64,000 nt of DNA from Papio anubis. Lineage: Eukaryota > Chordata > Mammalia > Primates > Cercopithecidae. The DNA lies in assembly GCF_008728515.1 (NCBI RefSeq), contig NC_044985.1:78778155-78842154 (forward strand), in the 5' to 3' direction. The position numbers were made by a program, and so were the translations under genes. Positions 1-11,699 of this stretch are shown here, piece by piece (position 1 is the first letter of the stretch; the number at the start of each line of letters is the position of its first letter). The notes under the pieces were generated by a model. That model was not told where the DNA came from. It saw only the letters and a program-made list of their open reading frames with translations, and ran no database searches.

Positions 1-655
1 GCTTCCAAGGAAAGGAAGTGCACACTGATTGGTCCATGAGCAGCCATGGGTGGCCCAGAAAAAGCACCGTAAGTTCTCACTCCAGTCCACGGAACTGGCA
101 GCCCAGCCCTCAGGCCTCAGGCCAGCACCGGCTTAAAGGTAGGGCTTCACCGGGGACCTGTCCCCTTCTTCCCAGGATCCTGTCTGCTTCCTGCCACCAT
201 CAACCTGCTCTCCACAGTGCCCATGGCGCCCAGGCTGTTCATGCCAAGGGGTCCCTGCAGACCCTTGCCAAGCTTCCCTCAGCCCCCCTCGTCCTCCCTC
301 CTGTACTTGTCAGTGCCCAAAGTCTGGAAGGTGCCAAGGCAACAGGGGGCTGGTGCGTCAGCACTCAGACTTCTGAGCCTACAGGAGCATGAAAGCTTCC
401 CAGTCCCTGAGAGCACCGGAATGCCAAGGTCCACAGCTTCAGCTGGGTAGCTGCAGCTGTGCCTGGGAGGGTGGGGCTCCCACCCCTCCAACTCGGAAGT
501 GGAAGGGGCTCCCACCTATTCCTGGCTCCCATTGGATCTGTGGAGTGCTCAGCCCCAGCTGTACCTTCCCCACTGCAGAAGGCATCACGGCAGTGGCTGC
601 TCCAGATGGGTCACCGCTACCATCAACACCAGCAATCACTCCACTAATAACCCAA
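1..655 (-). repeat. GC-rich LTR-like sequence, cut by window edge
   Basis: This stretch is far richer in G+C than the rest of the window and stops near 655, where AT-rich DNA begins. Read on the minus strand, it has a CCAAT motif (ATTGG on the plus strand near 28-32) close to the left edge, and a long GC-rich upstream part. That layout resembles the U3 region of a class I endogenous retrovirus LTR whose TATA and R parts lie outside the window. I do not recognise the family. The open frames here lack start context and protein similarity, and I do not call them genes. A GC-rich promoter or exon of a host gene is the main alternative. Confidence 0.4.
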
Positions 656-893
656 CAAGGAGATTCGGTCAACCCATATATACTGAGTGCTTGCTGTATA
701 TGAAGGACTTTTCTGGACATTAAAGTAAGGGAAGCCTCTATGTATTTATGAATCATGAAAACTCACAAATGTTGAGTATAAGAAATGAGCATCAAACCAG
801 AGAGAGAGGAACATGGTTATGGATCTTTCACTCTGTAGATGTAGGAATTAGGTTTTAGGTTGCTGCATTAAATATTTAATAAAGAAAAATAAA

Positions 894-1146
894 GCCAGGA
901 GCATTAGCTCACACCTGCAATCCCAGTAATTTGGGAGATCAAGGTGGACAGATTCCTTGGGCCCAGGAGTTCAAGACCAGCCTGGGCAACATAGTGAGAC
1001 TCTGTCTCTATAAAAAATATAGAACTCAGGTGGGAGGATCACCTGAGCCTGGGTATGTTGAGGCTGCAGTGAGCCAGGAGCACACCACTGTACTCCATCT
1101 TGGGTGACAGACTGAGACCCCGTCTCAAAAAAAAAAAAAAAAAAAA
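894..1146 (+). mobile_element. Alu, old (AluJ-like), internally deleted
   Basis: This is an Alu SINE, a 7SL-derived non-autonomous element mobilised by L1. The left arm has the A and B box surroundings and the phrase ttcaagaccagcctgggcaa. The right arm has lost its first part, so the join follows the middle A-rich linker directly, and the element ends in about 20 A. Its many differences from young Alus point to AluJ or old AluS. Confidence 0.9.
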
Positions 1147-2090
1147 GTGTTAAAAGGAAAACAGATATGCTGTTAAAACAAAACAGAGAATAATTATACT
1201 AATTTCTGGGGCAGTTATTTGGATGAAGAGTTTGAATCTGAAGTGAGAGATGAGGAAAAGTGGAGGATGACAAAGGGCTAGTTTGTGCTGAAGCAAAACT
1301 CTTCCTTTGTATTATGCAGGCTAGAATGTAAAGCAGAGATATGGAAATGAAATTTTGAAAGATTTTCTTCTACACCCAATTATGGCCAGATCAAACATGT
1401 TTCTGCATTAAAAACAGACCATTAGGGATACAACAAAATATTTGGATCATGAGCTTATGGTTATTTGCACCTTATACATTTTTTCATGTTCCAATTGTTC
1501 TGCAATAAACAGCAATTACTTCTAAAACCAGAAAAAAGTTAATGAATTATAATATTAACTCTAATAAAAATATATTTGTATTTGCTTTCACATGTTCCAA
1601 GGTATATTTAAATGGTATTTTATATTTATGTAAATATATATGCACTTGAATGCACACTTACATACATATATCACCCATATATTATGCCCTCAGCACAGTT
1701 ATTGGTTTTCACTTCACTGTGCAAGTCAAGGTTCCATTAGCATGGAATCATGCTGTGAAAAACAGCAACTGTTAAGAATGATGAGGACATTAATTTTCAC
1801 ATCTCTGGTCAGTGTTGCAGAATGCTTAAAATAATTATATATTATTTCCAAATGTACACATTCTAACTCTATGAATTCTGAAAGTGTGTTTTTTCAACAT
1901 ACAGCTAAGGAGAAAGGTTCATATGGCTTTCACGGTCATTAAATGCTAAATAAAAATTTCTGTTAATTTTATATTTTGAAGAAACTTCTATTTATTTTTG
2001 CATATTGAGGAAACTCCAAATACATGTAAGTTTTTAACTCAGCAGGATATTCAAGAGAAAATATGTTGCGCACTAAAAAATATTGGCCTA
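1147..2090. other. AT-rich non-coding sequence, nothing identified
   Basis: I see no coding region or recognisable repeat here. The 64-codon frame near 1640 has no support. Confidence 0.6.
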
Positions 2091-2375
2091 GGCCAGGTGC
2101 GGTGGCCTGTAATCCCAGCACTTTGGGAGGCTGAAGCGGGTGAATCACAAGGTCAGGAGATCAAGACCATCCTGGCTAACATGGTGAAACCCCGTCTCTA
2201 CTAAAAACACAAAAAAAATTAGCTGGCCATGGTGGCGCATGCCTGTAGTCCCAGCTACTCAGGAGGTTGAGGCAGGAGAATGGGAGGCGGAGCTTGCAGT
2301 GAGCCGAGATTGCGCCACTGCACTCCAGCATGGGAGACAGAGCAAGACTCCGTCTCAAAAAATAAATAAATAAAT
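2091..2375 (+). mobile_element. AluY
   Basis: This is a two-arm Alu matching the AluY pattern (atggtgaaaccccgtctcta, then gagattgcgccactgcac). It has two small deletions: about 8 nt in the A-box region (ggtggcctgtaatcc) and about 11 nt before gggaggcggag. The tail is an (AAAT)n run leading straight into a TA/TG microsatellite, a common outcome of Alu tail decay. Confidence 0.93.
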
Positions 2376-2377
2376 TA

Positions 2378-2378
2378 C

Positions 2379-2427
<49 letters not shown>

Positions 2428-2433
2428 TATATA
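2378..2433. repeat. (TA)n(TG)n microsatellite at Alu tail
   Basis: A run of about 16 TG units (2386-2418) is flanked by TA/TATG units, directly after the AluY tail. It is likely to vary in length between individuals. Confidence 0.95.
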
Positions 2434-2825
2434 GACCTAGAGTGAGAGTGTAAGTTTAGGAAAGACCTACAGCAGTTGCCTCCATTTAGAGTAAAAAGGC
2501 TTTGCATGTCCAATTAATCATGGGGATTCCACACATTCTGCTATATTTTAGGAAGTGCAATAGGCTGCAGTGGATGTTAGAACATGTAAGACTTCATATA
2601 ATTCATTCAATAATTATATTTAACTGAGAAACATTTGTTGAATACTTATTACCAGTAACCAGAAAAGTGCTGGAATTTGTGATCAAATGAGCTACATATA
2701 TAGGGAATAAATATTAATTAGCCTTTGTTTTTCTATTACATTCCCATTTATATTTTGAATGGATTCTCATTCCACAATCATAGATATATAACCTGGTCTC
2801 ACATCTCTCCACTAATTGTATCTCA
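2434..2825. other. Non-coding sequence, nothing identified
   Basis: AT-rich; no repeat recognised and no coding signal. Confidence 0.55.
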
Positions 2826-2840
2826 TACACATACACACAA

Positions 2841-2880
<40 letters not shown>
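2826..2880. repeat. (CA)n microsatellite
   Basis: An interrupted CA tract that ends in 11 uninterrupted CA units. Confidence 0.95.
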
Positions 2881-3621
2881 TTTGCTAGATTTGCATAGAA
2901 GTTGCTGAAAATTTAAGTACAATCAAGGTGTTAAGAGATAAGCAGCTCCATTTGGTCCTCTATCATCATTTATCTTTGCAGCCCTCAAACCTTATCTCAT
3001 TTGGTATTTGGTTGTCAGCACATTTCTGTTGCTGCTAAGTCACTCCTTTTATAATTCAGAACTCCCTTCCAGGCACTGGACCCTTAGGAGTAATTCCTTG
3101 CCACTGAGATATTTTAGTTACGAATTAATTCTCTAACTTCAAACCATGCTGAACTGCAGGTAACTAGAGGAAGTTAAGGTTCTCATCTGCCCACACACAC
3201 TATACAGTAATTTACTCTTTGTATATGCAGTACCTGAAGATCTCTTCCAAAAGAGTAAGGAACAAGTACCTTTTACTCTCATATTCCAGGAGCCTAGGTA
3301 GGGCTATGTTACCACCATGAAAAGAACTTGGTTCAAGAAAATGGGCCCAGAGCTCCTTCCATAGGATAATCCTACCAAGATCTTTTTACTTTTTTCCAAA
3401 TTTTTCCTCCCACATAGCCCAAACAACCTTTATATATCTTTAGAAAACTTGCTCATAATTAGCATGCATTCTTCCTATGTTTTGTGCGTGTTGGTGTGTG
3501 GTGCGTGATACCATTTTAACTACCTTATAGTTTCAATTGCTCCTGAAATATTCTGCCAGATTATTTTACTTTGACCTAGTACTCAGGGATATTCAATAGC
3601 TTCTCATTGCCTCTTAAACTT
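2881..3621. other. Non-coding sequence, nothing identified
   Basis: No coding region or clear repeat. A short TG/CG-containing run lies near 3485-3508. Confidence 0.55.
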
Positions 3622-3695
3622 ACATAACAAACATGCATGTCCTGCACATGTATCCAGAACTTAAAATAAAATAAAGTTAAAATTAAAAAAGAAAA
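3622..3695 (+). mobile_element. L1 3' end, heavily 5'-truncated
   Basis: The stretch matches the last ~60 nt of primate L1 3' UTRs (cataacaaac, ctgcacatgtatccagaact, taaaataaa), followed by an A-rich tail. Only the extreme 3' end was copied. Confidence 0.8.
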
Positions 3696-3904
3696 GCACT
3701 GTTCTTATTTAAATCTCTTGAGAAACATAAATTCATTATAACTCTTCTCCTACTACTTCCTGTAATAGATCACTCTCGTGAGACTGATCTCATTAGAATG
3801 GCCTCATCATTACTCCAAACGTATGTCATCAAGCTCCAATCTTGTTAATATTGCTCATCAAAACTCAATTCCAGACATCTCTCTTCCATTAAGCATTACC
3901 TAAT

Positions 3905-4095
3905 CCTTTGCCCATCTTGACCACTATTTGGTCAGGCAACTGTTAACAATGTATAAATCACTTTCTGTATACTGCCTACTCTTTTTTATATTACACTTAT
4001 ATTCCTTTGGGTATTATGGATTGGAAGCTTCTCGCAGAGTCCATGGCAGACAGTATACACTTGGACAAAATGCTATGAATAAATATTTAGCAAAT
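3905..4095 (+). mobile_element. L2 3' end relic (tentative)
   Basis: The piece gattggaagcttctcgcaga followed ~60 nt later by gaataaatatttagcaaatt resembles the ancient LINE L2 3' end (timing phrase gtaagctcc...aataaatattt). It is strongly diverged. Confidence 0.45.
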
Positions 4096-4869
4096 TACTC
4101 TAATCTGTAAATAGAGTCCTCAAAAGAGAGGGAGAAAAAGAGAGCGGCGCTGCTTCAGACATTTGTCTATTTTATTGTGATCCAAGTAAATACAAAATAC
4201 TCCAGTAAATAAATATAGAATTTACTTCTGGCCATGTAGCTATTTAGGGAATTTAATATTGCAAAAACACACTGTGTATTAACACATTGTGTTAATATAA
4301 AACTAATGCTCTGACACTATCACTTGAGTTTTAATGTCTTGAAAATTCTTGACCTAACTCTGCCTTTGTTGGTGCAATGCTTAATGCAGTCTCTTGAGAA
4401 GAGTTGTTTATTCTTCCGTCTTTTAGAAACAAAAATTTCCGTTTGCTTTGGCTGTTTCTTCATAGGTGCTTTAGACACTAATACATTATTTAAAGTAAAA
4501 ACACAAGTATGAGCCTATTTCTATTGGATATTTTACGTTCATTTGTTTGCAGAGACAGAAATGCAAGAACACAATCATCACCTTTGAATATGTAAGTAAT
4601 TTGAATTGCCAGAGGTCCTTTATGTTTATTAAAATAGGGATGGTTTCCAATAATCTGTGAGAGATTATATTAAACTATGGATCTCCAGATACAATTTCCT
4701 CCCTATGTTCTATCACTTTTTTCTTTCTGATATTAGATTTTCAAAGATTAGGCGACAATAAGCCTTCAGCGTTGCATCGCTTTATTGGGATGTTTTTATT
4801 TCCCATGGGGTAATATTCTTTCTGGAACCACATTTAGAGATCATTTCTAAGGGTTGCCTTCTTTCTTTA
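4096..4869. other. Non-coding sequence, nothing identified
   Basis: AT-rich, no recognised element. Confidence 0.55.
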
Positions 4870-4988
4870 CCTTGGGAGATCTCAACTAGAAAGTAAGCTC
4901 CAGGGACATTTTCTTTTTTACCACGGCTGAATCTACAGCACCTAGACAAGTCCTTGACATTCAATCAATATTTCTTTATGAATGACTG
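4870..4988 (+). mobile_element. L2 3' end relic
   Basis: Contains gtaagctccagggacatttt, then cctagacaagtccttgacat and tcaatatttctttatgaatg, in the order and spacing of the L2 3' end. It is an ancient mammalian LINE remnant. Confidence 0.65.
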
Positions 4989-6224
4989 TATCAGAAAAAG
5001 ATTATTTTCTCTCTATAATTTATCTTTTCTTTTTTTATGCCTTTCTTAAAAGCACCTAACCTCCCCCTAACCCCTAGGCTGCACATACCAGTGATATCTT
5101 CAGAAGCAAATTGACAGACACAGTTTTAAACTGTTCTAAATGATAGTAGAACTCTAGCTGATATGAACTGGGCAAATATTTACGGACATAATTTAATATT
5201 TACAGATCTTATGTAAACCTAAATATTATCCATAGGTTATTATAATACCTCCCACAAGGAATGTTGCCGGATTTTCTCAATTTGGAATAAGTTTTCATAA
5301 GCATAATATAAATTGTTTAAAGTTATTTTCATATAGGAACCTAGGAGAGAAATAAATGCCACCTCTATTCAGTCTAAATCTACACAGCATTTAATAATAG
5401 AATAAAAGGAAGGAAGGCAGGAAGAAAGCTCAATATCGAATCAAAATATGAAATTCACTGAAAAAAGTCAGCTGCTTTAGATGAGATAGATTTTTAAAAA
5501 CTAATCATCTTACAGGTATATTTTACTTTCAAACAGAATTTCACTATCAATATAAACACTTGTCTCCTAAGGACTGTGATCACATGAAGATAACATCTGA
5601 GTAAACCGTCAAGAAAACTTGGGAGTTCTTAGAAGCTCTGACTTCTTTAATTATACTATGCATTACTAAATTCCTTTATGTAGTGATTGCATTATTAATA
5701 TTTAAGAAGGGAAGCTGATTCCTATTTAACTTTTGTTGCAGGAGCTCACCATGTGGCAGTAATCCCTTTGTAAGAACAAGGAAGCCATGCACCTCCAGCT
5801 GTGATAGAAATAGGATTGGAGAAGAGTTCCTCTGCCAGCTCACCTTTTCATTGTTAGCATGCCATTTATTATAATAAATTACTTTAAGAGGTACATTTTA
5901 CAGTATCACTTCTGCTTGCTTTACTTGATCTTCACTTTGGATACATATTGATATATTAAAATAGTTTGCACTTTTATGGAAAGCTTTATTTAAAGGTAAA
6001 CTTGTTTTTATTGTTGAATCACATAACTTAAATTCTATCTTAAAGTATTAAAATTGTGCATATTTTGAATCTAGGAAAATGGAGGCATCAAATAGTAACA
6101 TAAATGTTTTCTGAAAATCATTTTACTATCTAATCCTTATTATTCTAATTAGATCAGGGCCCTCTAGGTTTGACTTTTTCTTGTCTTTGACATTATTAGT
6201 TTGCTTGGGGTTTTGTGTAGTTTT
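4989..6224. other. Non-coding AT-rich sequence, nothing identified
   Basis: No gene or clear repeat. Several short frames occur at chance level. Confidence 0.55.
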
Positions 6225-6620
6225 TATTATTATTGTGTTAAAAATACTTAGCATGAGATCTACCTTCTTAAAATTTTAAAGCTACAAGTTATTATTGTTT
6301 ACTATAGGTACAGTGCCTTACAGCAGATCTCTAGAGTTATTCATCTTGTTTGACTAAAGCTATTAATATACGCCCTTTGATTACCAATTTCCTATCTCCC
6401 ACTCCCCACAGAACCTGGTAACCACCATTTCACTCTTTGATTCTATGAATTTGACTATTTTACCCATCTCATAATAAGTGGAATCATGCAGTGTTTGTCT
6501 TTCTGTGACAGACATTTCAGTTGGCATAATGTCCTCAAGTTTCATCCATGTTGTTGGCAGAATGGCAGAATTTCCTTTATTTTCAGGTTGAATACTATTC
6601 TGTTGTATTTATATTTGCTG
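6225..6620 (-). mobile_element. Old L1 (L1ME-like) 3' region, antisense
   Basis: Phrases such as gcatgagatctaccttctta, cagcagatctctagagttat, aagtggaatcatgcagt and cataatgtcctcaagtttca follow the known order of an old L1ME-type 3' UTR in reverse orientation. Divergence is high, as expected for pre-primate L1. Confidence 0.75.
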
Positions 6621-6879
6621 TTTTTTTAAGATCACTTAAGCATATACATATATGCACACGCACATATAGATTCCAGATACATTAAAAGTTACTACATATT
6701 TTTAGATAAAATAGCTCAATTTCAATTCCCCATGAAAAGATAGCATTATATTTTGATCCACTGAAGAGACACAATATTTATATGATAAATATTTCAAATT
6801 ACTTTTCATAGACTATATAGGAGAGGTATAAAATATAAGACATGTATACATACTCATACATAAATTCTGCTATTGTTTT

Positions 6880-7300
6880 TACAATAATTGAAATCATATC
6901 CATAGATTTTATGTACTTTGTTTTACATACTCCAAAATGCATCATGGAAATCTCTCCAGGTTAACTGATGAAGAGTTACTTTATTATTTATTAACAGCAG
7001 CATAATATTTCATAGTGTAAATGCCCTAAAGTTTATATCATTTTTCTATGGGTCAGGCTTTCTCTTTACTTCCAACATTTTTTTCCTTTTTTTTTTTTTT
7101 TTTACAAATTGTATTAAGTCATGATGTTCTGGTTCTATATGATAGATTCCTGTGAATAAAATTGTTAAACAAAAGTTATCTTTGTTGTAATAGATGTTGC
7201 CAGATTACTTTCTCAAACAGCTGTGTTATACTCACTTTCCCTGGGCTGTGAGTTAGCTCTTCTTGACATCCCCACCAGTGATGGGAAATGCAATTCTATT
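6880..7300 (-). mobile_element. Old L1M 3' UTR relic, antisense
   Basis: The order of cataatatttcatagtgtaa, cctgtgaataaaattgttaa and tgttgccagattactttctc matches the tail of old L1M elements read in reverse. A (T)17 run near 7088-7104 interrupts it. Confidence 0.55.
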
Positions 7301-7713
7301 TATTTTTTGACAGGTCTATGAATATAATGCAATACCTTGTTTTCTGTATTTGGTCGTGTGTGTCTGTGTGCAAACAAATTTTCTTGACTACTAAATTAGA
7401 ACATTTTTTCTTAAATGTGTTGGCCAATCATTACCCCTACTTCCTTAGAGCATCTAATTCAAGGCAAAGCCCTATTTCTGTGAATCCTCTCCAAAATCAC
7501 TTATACAAGCTTAAACCTTAAATGTTATCGTTTAACATTCTGAGACACTTAATGGTTTCCCATGACGTTTTTGCTCCTTTGCAACAAACAGCAATAAATT
7601 AAACTTGTTTAAATGTGGGTTGTCCCTGGTATTCTGTAGCTGGCAGGCATTGACACCACATGGGAAGATTAACAACACAAATGTATCAATTGTCCCAAAA
7701 CTAGTATTTGTTT
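7301..7713. other. Non-coding sequence, nothing identified
   Basis: The 77-codon frame starting at 7288 is not supported by anything else. Confidence 0.55.
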
Positions 7714-7723
7714 TGTATGTTTT

Positions 7724-7852
7724 TTCTGTTTTTGTTTTTGTTTTTTAAGACAGAGTCTCGCTCTGTCGCCCAGGCTGGAGTACAGTGGCCAGATCTCAGC
7801 TCACTGCAAGCTCCGCCTCCCAGGTTTACGCCATTCTCCTGCCTCAGCCTTC
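7724..7852 (-). mobile_element. 5'-truncated AluY with Old World monkey-type variants
   Basis: An antisense Alu right arm begins with its tail (T-rich with G/C interruptions) and stops abruptly after cctgcctcagcct. It is flanked by the 10-nt direct repeat tgtatgtttt (7714-7723 and 7853-7862), a target duplication showing that the truncation happened on insertion. Two differences from human AluY stand out: gtggccagatctcagctcac (human-type has a cgcgatct-like block) and tttacgccattctcctg (human-type ttcacgcc). I recall this pair as typical of Alus in macaque and baboon DNA, which makes it the best lineage clue in the window. Confidence 0.85.
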
Positions 7853-7862
7853 TGTATGTTTT

Positions 7863-8667
7863 AAGACATTACAACTAGAGTCCTCACTTTGTGTGTGCTG
7901 TGAACAGAGATTTGCTCAAAATTATCCTCATCTTCACATAGAAGTAGAAATGCTCAAGAATAGTGCAAAAAAGTATAAAATTAGAACAACAGGAGAGATA
8001 AGGGTATGTTCATAAAATCACAATAGAAGGGCCCCTGTGATGACAGAACTATGGAGTATCTTAACTATGACGGTAAGTACATAAAACTACATGTGAGAAA
8101 ATTGCTTAGAACACACTCATACAAATGAGTGTAGTAAAACTAGAAAAATCGGAATAAGGTTGGCTGATTGTATCAATATCATGGTTCTGATATTATCCTA
8201 TAATTTTGCAAAAAGCTACCATTGGGGAAAACTTGGAAAAGGACACAAGGGATATCCCTGTACTAGATCATATAACTGCATGTGAATCTTTAACTACTTC
8301 AAGTTTTTCAATTAAAAAAAGGAATAGCAAGGTTTGTAGGAACTTGCATTATCAGAAGGCACATTTTACCTAAAATCAGTGAACATGAACAATAGGTATT
8401 GGTATAAAACTAGATAAATCAGCAGACTAGAATATAAAATCTAGATGTATATTCATACATTCATTATTATTTATATCGATGCATATATTTCTTATTTAGA
8501 AACTATCGTTTAGATCAATGAAAAGTGTTTCAAACTTCTTGGAAGCAATATATGATGCCATGTAAATGAGTATCACATTATATTTTAATCAATTATTTGA
8601 TATATTGAATGTAACTCATAATTCAATGAAAAGAAACACTATTGCTCTATCAGAATAATATACATTC
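7863..8667. other. Non-coding sequence, nothing identified
   Basis: AT-rich, no element recognised. Confidence 0.55.
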
Positions 8668-8675
8668 TATTTTTC

Positions 8676-10653
8676 TTTTTTTTTTTAATTTTTTTTTTAA
8701 ATTTATTTATTATTATTATACTTTAAGTTGTGGGGCACATGTGCATAACGTGCAGGTTTGTTACATATGTATACTTGTGCCATGTTGGTCTGCTGCATAT
8801 TTCGTCATTTACATCGAGCATAACTCCCAATGCAATCCCTCCCCTCCCCCCTCCCCATGATAGGCCCTGGTGTGTGATGTTCCCCTTCCTGAGTCAGTAG
8901 TGTTGTTTCAGTTCCACCTATGAGTGAGAACATCGCGGGTGTTGGTTTTCTGTTCTTGTGATAGTTTGCTAAGAATGATGGTTTCCAGCTGCATCCATGT
9001 GTCCCTACAAAGGACACAAACTCATCCTTTTTATGGCTGCTTAGTATTCCATGGTGTATATGTGCCACATTTCCATCAATCTGTCACTGGTGGTGTTTGG
9101 GTTGATTCAAGTCTTATTGTGAATAGTGCTTACCCAATAAACATCGTGTGCATGTCTTTATAGCAGCATAATTTATAATCCTTTGGGTATATCCCCAGTA
9201 ATGGGATGGCTGGAGTCATATGGTACATCTAGTTCTAGATCCTTGAGGAGATAAGCCATACTGTTTTCAGAATGGTTGAGACTGGTTTCACAATCCCACC
9301 CAACAGTGTAAAGTGTTCCTATTTCTCCACATCCTCTCCAGCACCTGTTGTTTCCTGACTTTTTAATGATACATGCATTCTAAGCTGGTGGTGGGGTGGT
9401 ATATCCTCTGTTAATGGTTTTACGGTTGCATTTCTCTGATGGCCAGTGATGATGACATTTTTCCCTTAATATGTTGCATGGGAATGTATCTTCTTGAGAA
9501 ATGTCTGTTCATATCCTTTGCCCTTTTGATGGGGTTGTTTGTTTTCTTGTGTTGTTTGAGGTTCTTTGTAGGTTCTGGATAGTAGCCCTTTGTCAGATGA
9601 GTAGATTGAGAACATAAACTGTAGGATTGCCTGTTCACTCTGATGGTAGTTTCTTTTGCTGTGCAGAAGCTCTTTGGTTAATGATGTCCCATGTGAATTT
9701 GGCTTTTGTTGCGTTGCTTTTGGTGTTTTAGACAGTCTGCTTGTACACCTATGTCCTGGACCATTTTCTAGGTTTCCTCTAGGATTTTATGGTATTAGGT
9801 CTAACATTTAAGTCTCTAATCCATGTGAATTAATTTTCATATAGAGGTAAGGAAAGGATCAGAACAAGCTTTCTACTTATGGCTATGATTGTCCCAGCAC
9901 CATTTATTAAATAGAATCCTTTCCCCATTTCTTATTTTTCTCAAGGTTCAAAGATCAGATGGCTAACCGTGTGTTATTTCTGAGGACTCTGTTCTGTTCC
10001 ATTGAATTCTATATCTCTGTTTTGGTACCAGTACCATGCTGTTTTGCTGGTTACTGTAGCGCTTGTAGTATAGTTTGAAGTCAGGTAGCGTGATGCCTCA
10101 GCTTTGTTCTTTTGACTTAAGTTGTCTTGGAGATGCGGGCTCTTTTGGTTCCATATGAACTTTAAAGCAGTTTTTTCAATTCTTGAAGAAACTCATTGGT
10201 AGCTGATGGGGATGGCATTGAATCTATAATTAGCCGGGCGGCCGTGACCCATTTTCACAATATTGATTCTTTACTGTTTTATCCATGACGGTACTTCCAT
10301 TTGTTTGTAATCCTCCTTTATTTCACTGAGCAGTGGTTTGTAGTTCTCCTTGAAGAGGTCCTTTACATCCCTTGAGTTGGATTCCTAAATTATTTTATTC
10401 TCTTTGAAGCAATTGTGGTGGAGTTTCATTTCATGATTTTGGCTCTGTGTTTGTCTGTTGTTGGTGTAGATTTTGCACATGGTACGTATCCTCGAATGCT
10501 AAGGTGCTTATCAACTTAAGGAGATTTTGGGCGTTCGGTAGTTTCTAAATATGATGTCATCTGCAAACAGGACAGATTTGACTTCTTCTTTTCCTAACTG
10601 AATACCCCTGATTTCTTTCTCTTGCCTAATTGCCCTAGCCAGAACTTCCAACA
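8676..10653 (-). mobile_element. L1PA/PB-type element, antisense, 5'-truncated, indel-rich
   Basis: The left end is an interrupted T-run (the L1 tail), then tactttaagttgtggggcac, the L1 3' UTR and the 3' part of ORF2, all antisense. It stops at ccagaacttccaacactat, inside the reverse transcriptase region, so about 2 kb of a 6-kb element is present. The 9-nt repeat ctatttttc lies at both ends (8668-8676 and 10654-10662) and may be the target duplication. Compared with the L1 consensus as I know it, small insertions and deletions are very frequent, especially at 10200-10560. Confidence 0.88.
8908..10653 (-). pseudogene. L1 ORF2 C-terminal half, dead
   Basis: Antisense translation in shifting frames gives pieces of the L1 ORF2 C-terminal region, for example KKDEFVSFVGTHG and SLIGGT near the end, and NPIKRAKDMNRHFS further upstream. 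In L1, ORF2 encodes endonuclease and reverse transcriptase; here only part of the RT and the C-terminal cysteine-rich domain are represented. Many frameshifts and stops break every frame, so no product is possible. The expected stop codon position is about 8908-8910. Confidence 0.85.
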
Positions 10654-10662
10654 CTATTTTTC

Positions 10663-11334
10663 AATGTTGCATATTATATTTTAGTTACGTCTTTTCCACG
10701 AGAAGTTACACTTCGGGTATATTCAGTAAAAGTGCTCCCCTGGGGTATATACAGTAGAAGTGGAAAATATTCTCCAGTATTAGAAATATACATAGTTACT
10801 GATATTGTACAAAGCAAAAGAGAACCTCTCAACCCAAGTAAACACATAAACTTCCTAAGAAAGATTTCAACTACGGAAGTTACTCCATTAGGCCAAAACT
10901 TCATTCTTCTAACCTTCGTTAGAGATTTTCAGATAAATCTAATACCTAATGCCGCTTTCCTAAGACTCCCTTATCTCTGGGAAGTAAGTTTCTTGTTCTT
11001 GCTCTGTTATCATTTATCTTGATTTCTTTAATTCTTTTTTAGCTGGTCTCCTTAATCCTCTTAATTACAGTGTCTTCAGAACTCACCCCTATGTACTCTA
11101 CTTGAACTATTATCAGATCATTTCATTATCAATTATCTGTAAAATTAGTTCTTAAATTATTCTTAGTTTTTAATAACTTACTGTTCTCACCCATTAACCT
11201 CTCCAGTCTAAGGTAGTATTTTTAGGTATGTTTCTTATTCTGTTTCTCGGAGCCATTAATCAAAAGCCACACCGATTTTCTTTTCTCACAAATACTGTGA
11301 AGTGCCCTACTTCTCCTCAGGATCTAGTGCAAAT
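10663..11334. other. Non-coding sequence, nothing identified
   Basis: A 96-codon frame (10732-11022) on the plus strand overlaps a 76-codon frame on the other strand. Neither shows a domain, signal peptide or splice-like context. Confidence 0.55.
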
Positions 11335-11475
11335 AGCAGTGTTTCTCAAAGTTAGTGGGCCTAAGAATCACCTAAGGTGCTTGCCAGATTTCCACCTACA
11401 TTCACAAATCCTGACTAGAAGGCCTGGGGTGGGATTTTAAACAAGAACCCCAGGTGTATAGACAATTCTTAAGAA
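11335..11475 (+). mobile_element. MER5-like hAT DNA transposon relic
   Basis: The pieces gtttctcaaagttagtgggc, taagaatcacctaaggtgct and ggcctggggtgggattttaa follow the order of MER5A/MER5B, short non-autonomous hAT-Charlie elements. The copy is diverged and lacks a clear 3' inverted end. Confidence 0.7.
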
Positions 11476-11699
11476 ACCCAGAAGTACAAATAGGAAGGAT
11501 AAATGATTCCCATTTAGGTGTCTAACAGATTCTAAAACATCCTATTGGAAATGTCTCAGTGTTTTGGCCAATAGTTGAAAGACTTTAGCACTATTAAATC
11601 CCCCAGATAAAATATGGGCAATACTTCAGTCTACTCACACAAGCAGGTGAGACTAAGTTTAGTGACAAGGGAAGGTGGAGGCCCAATGAAATCAAATTG

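Noticed and set aside
1..703. Overlapping frames of 62-105 codons in the GC-rich start
   Set aside because: GC-rich DNA has few stops; frames overlap on both strands and lack consistent coding character.
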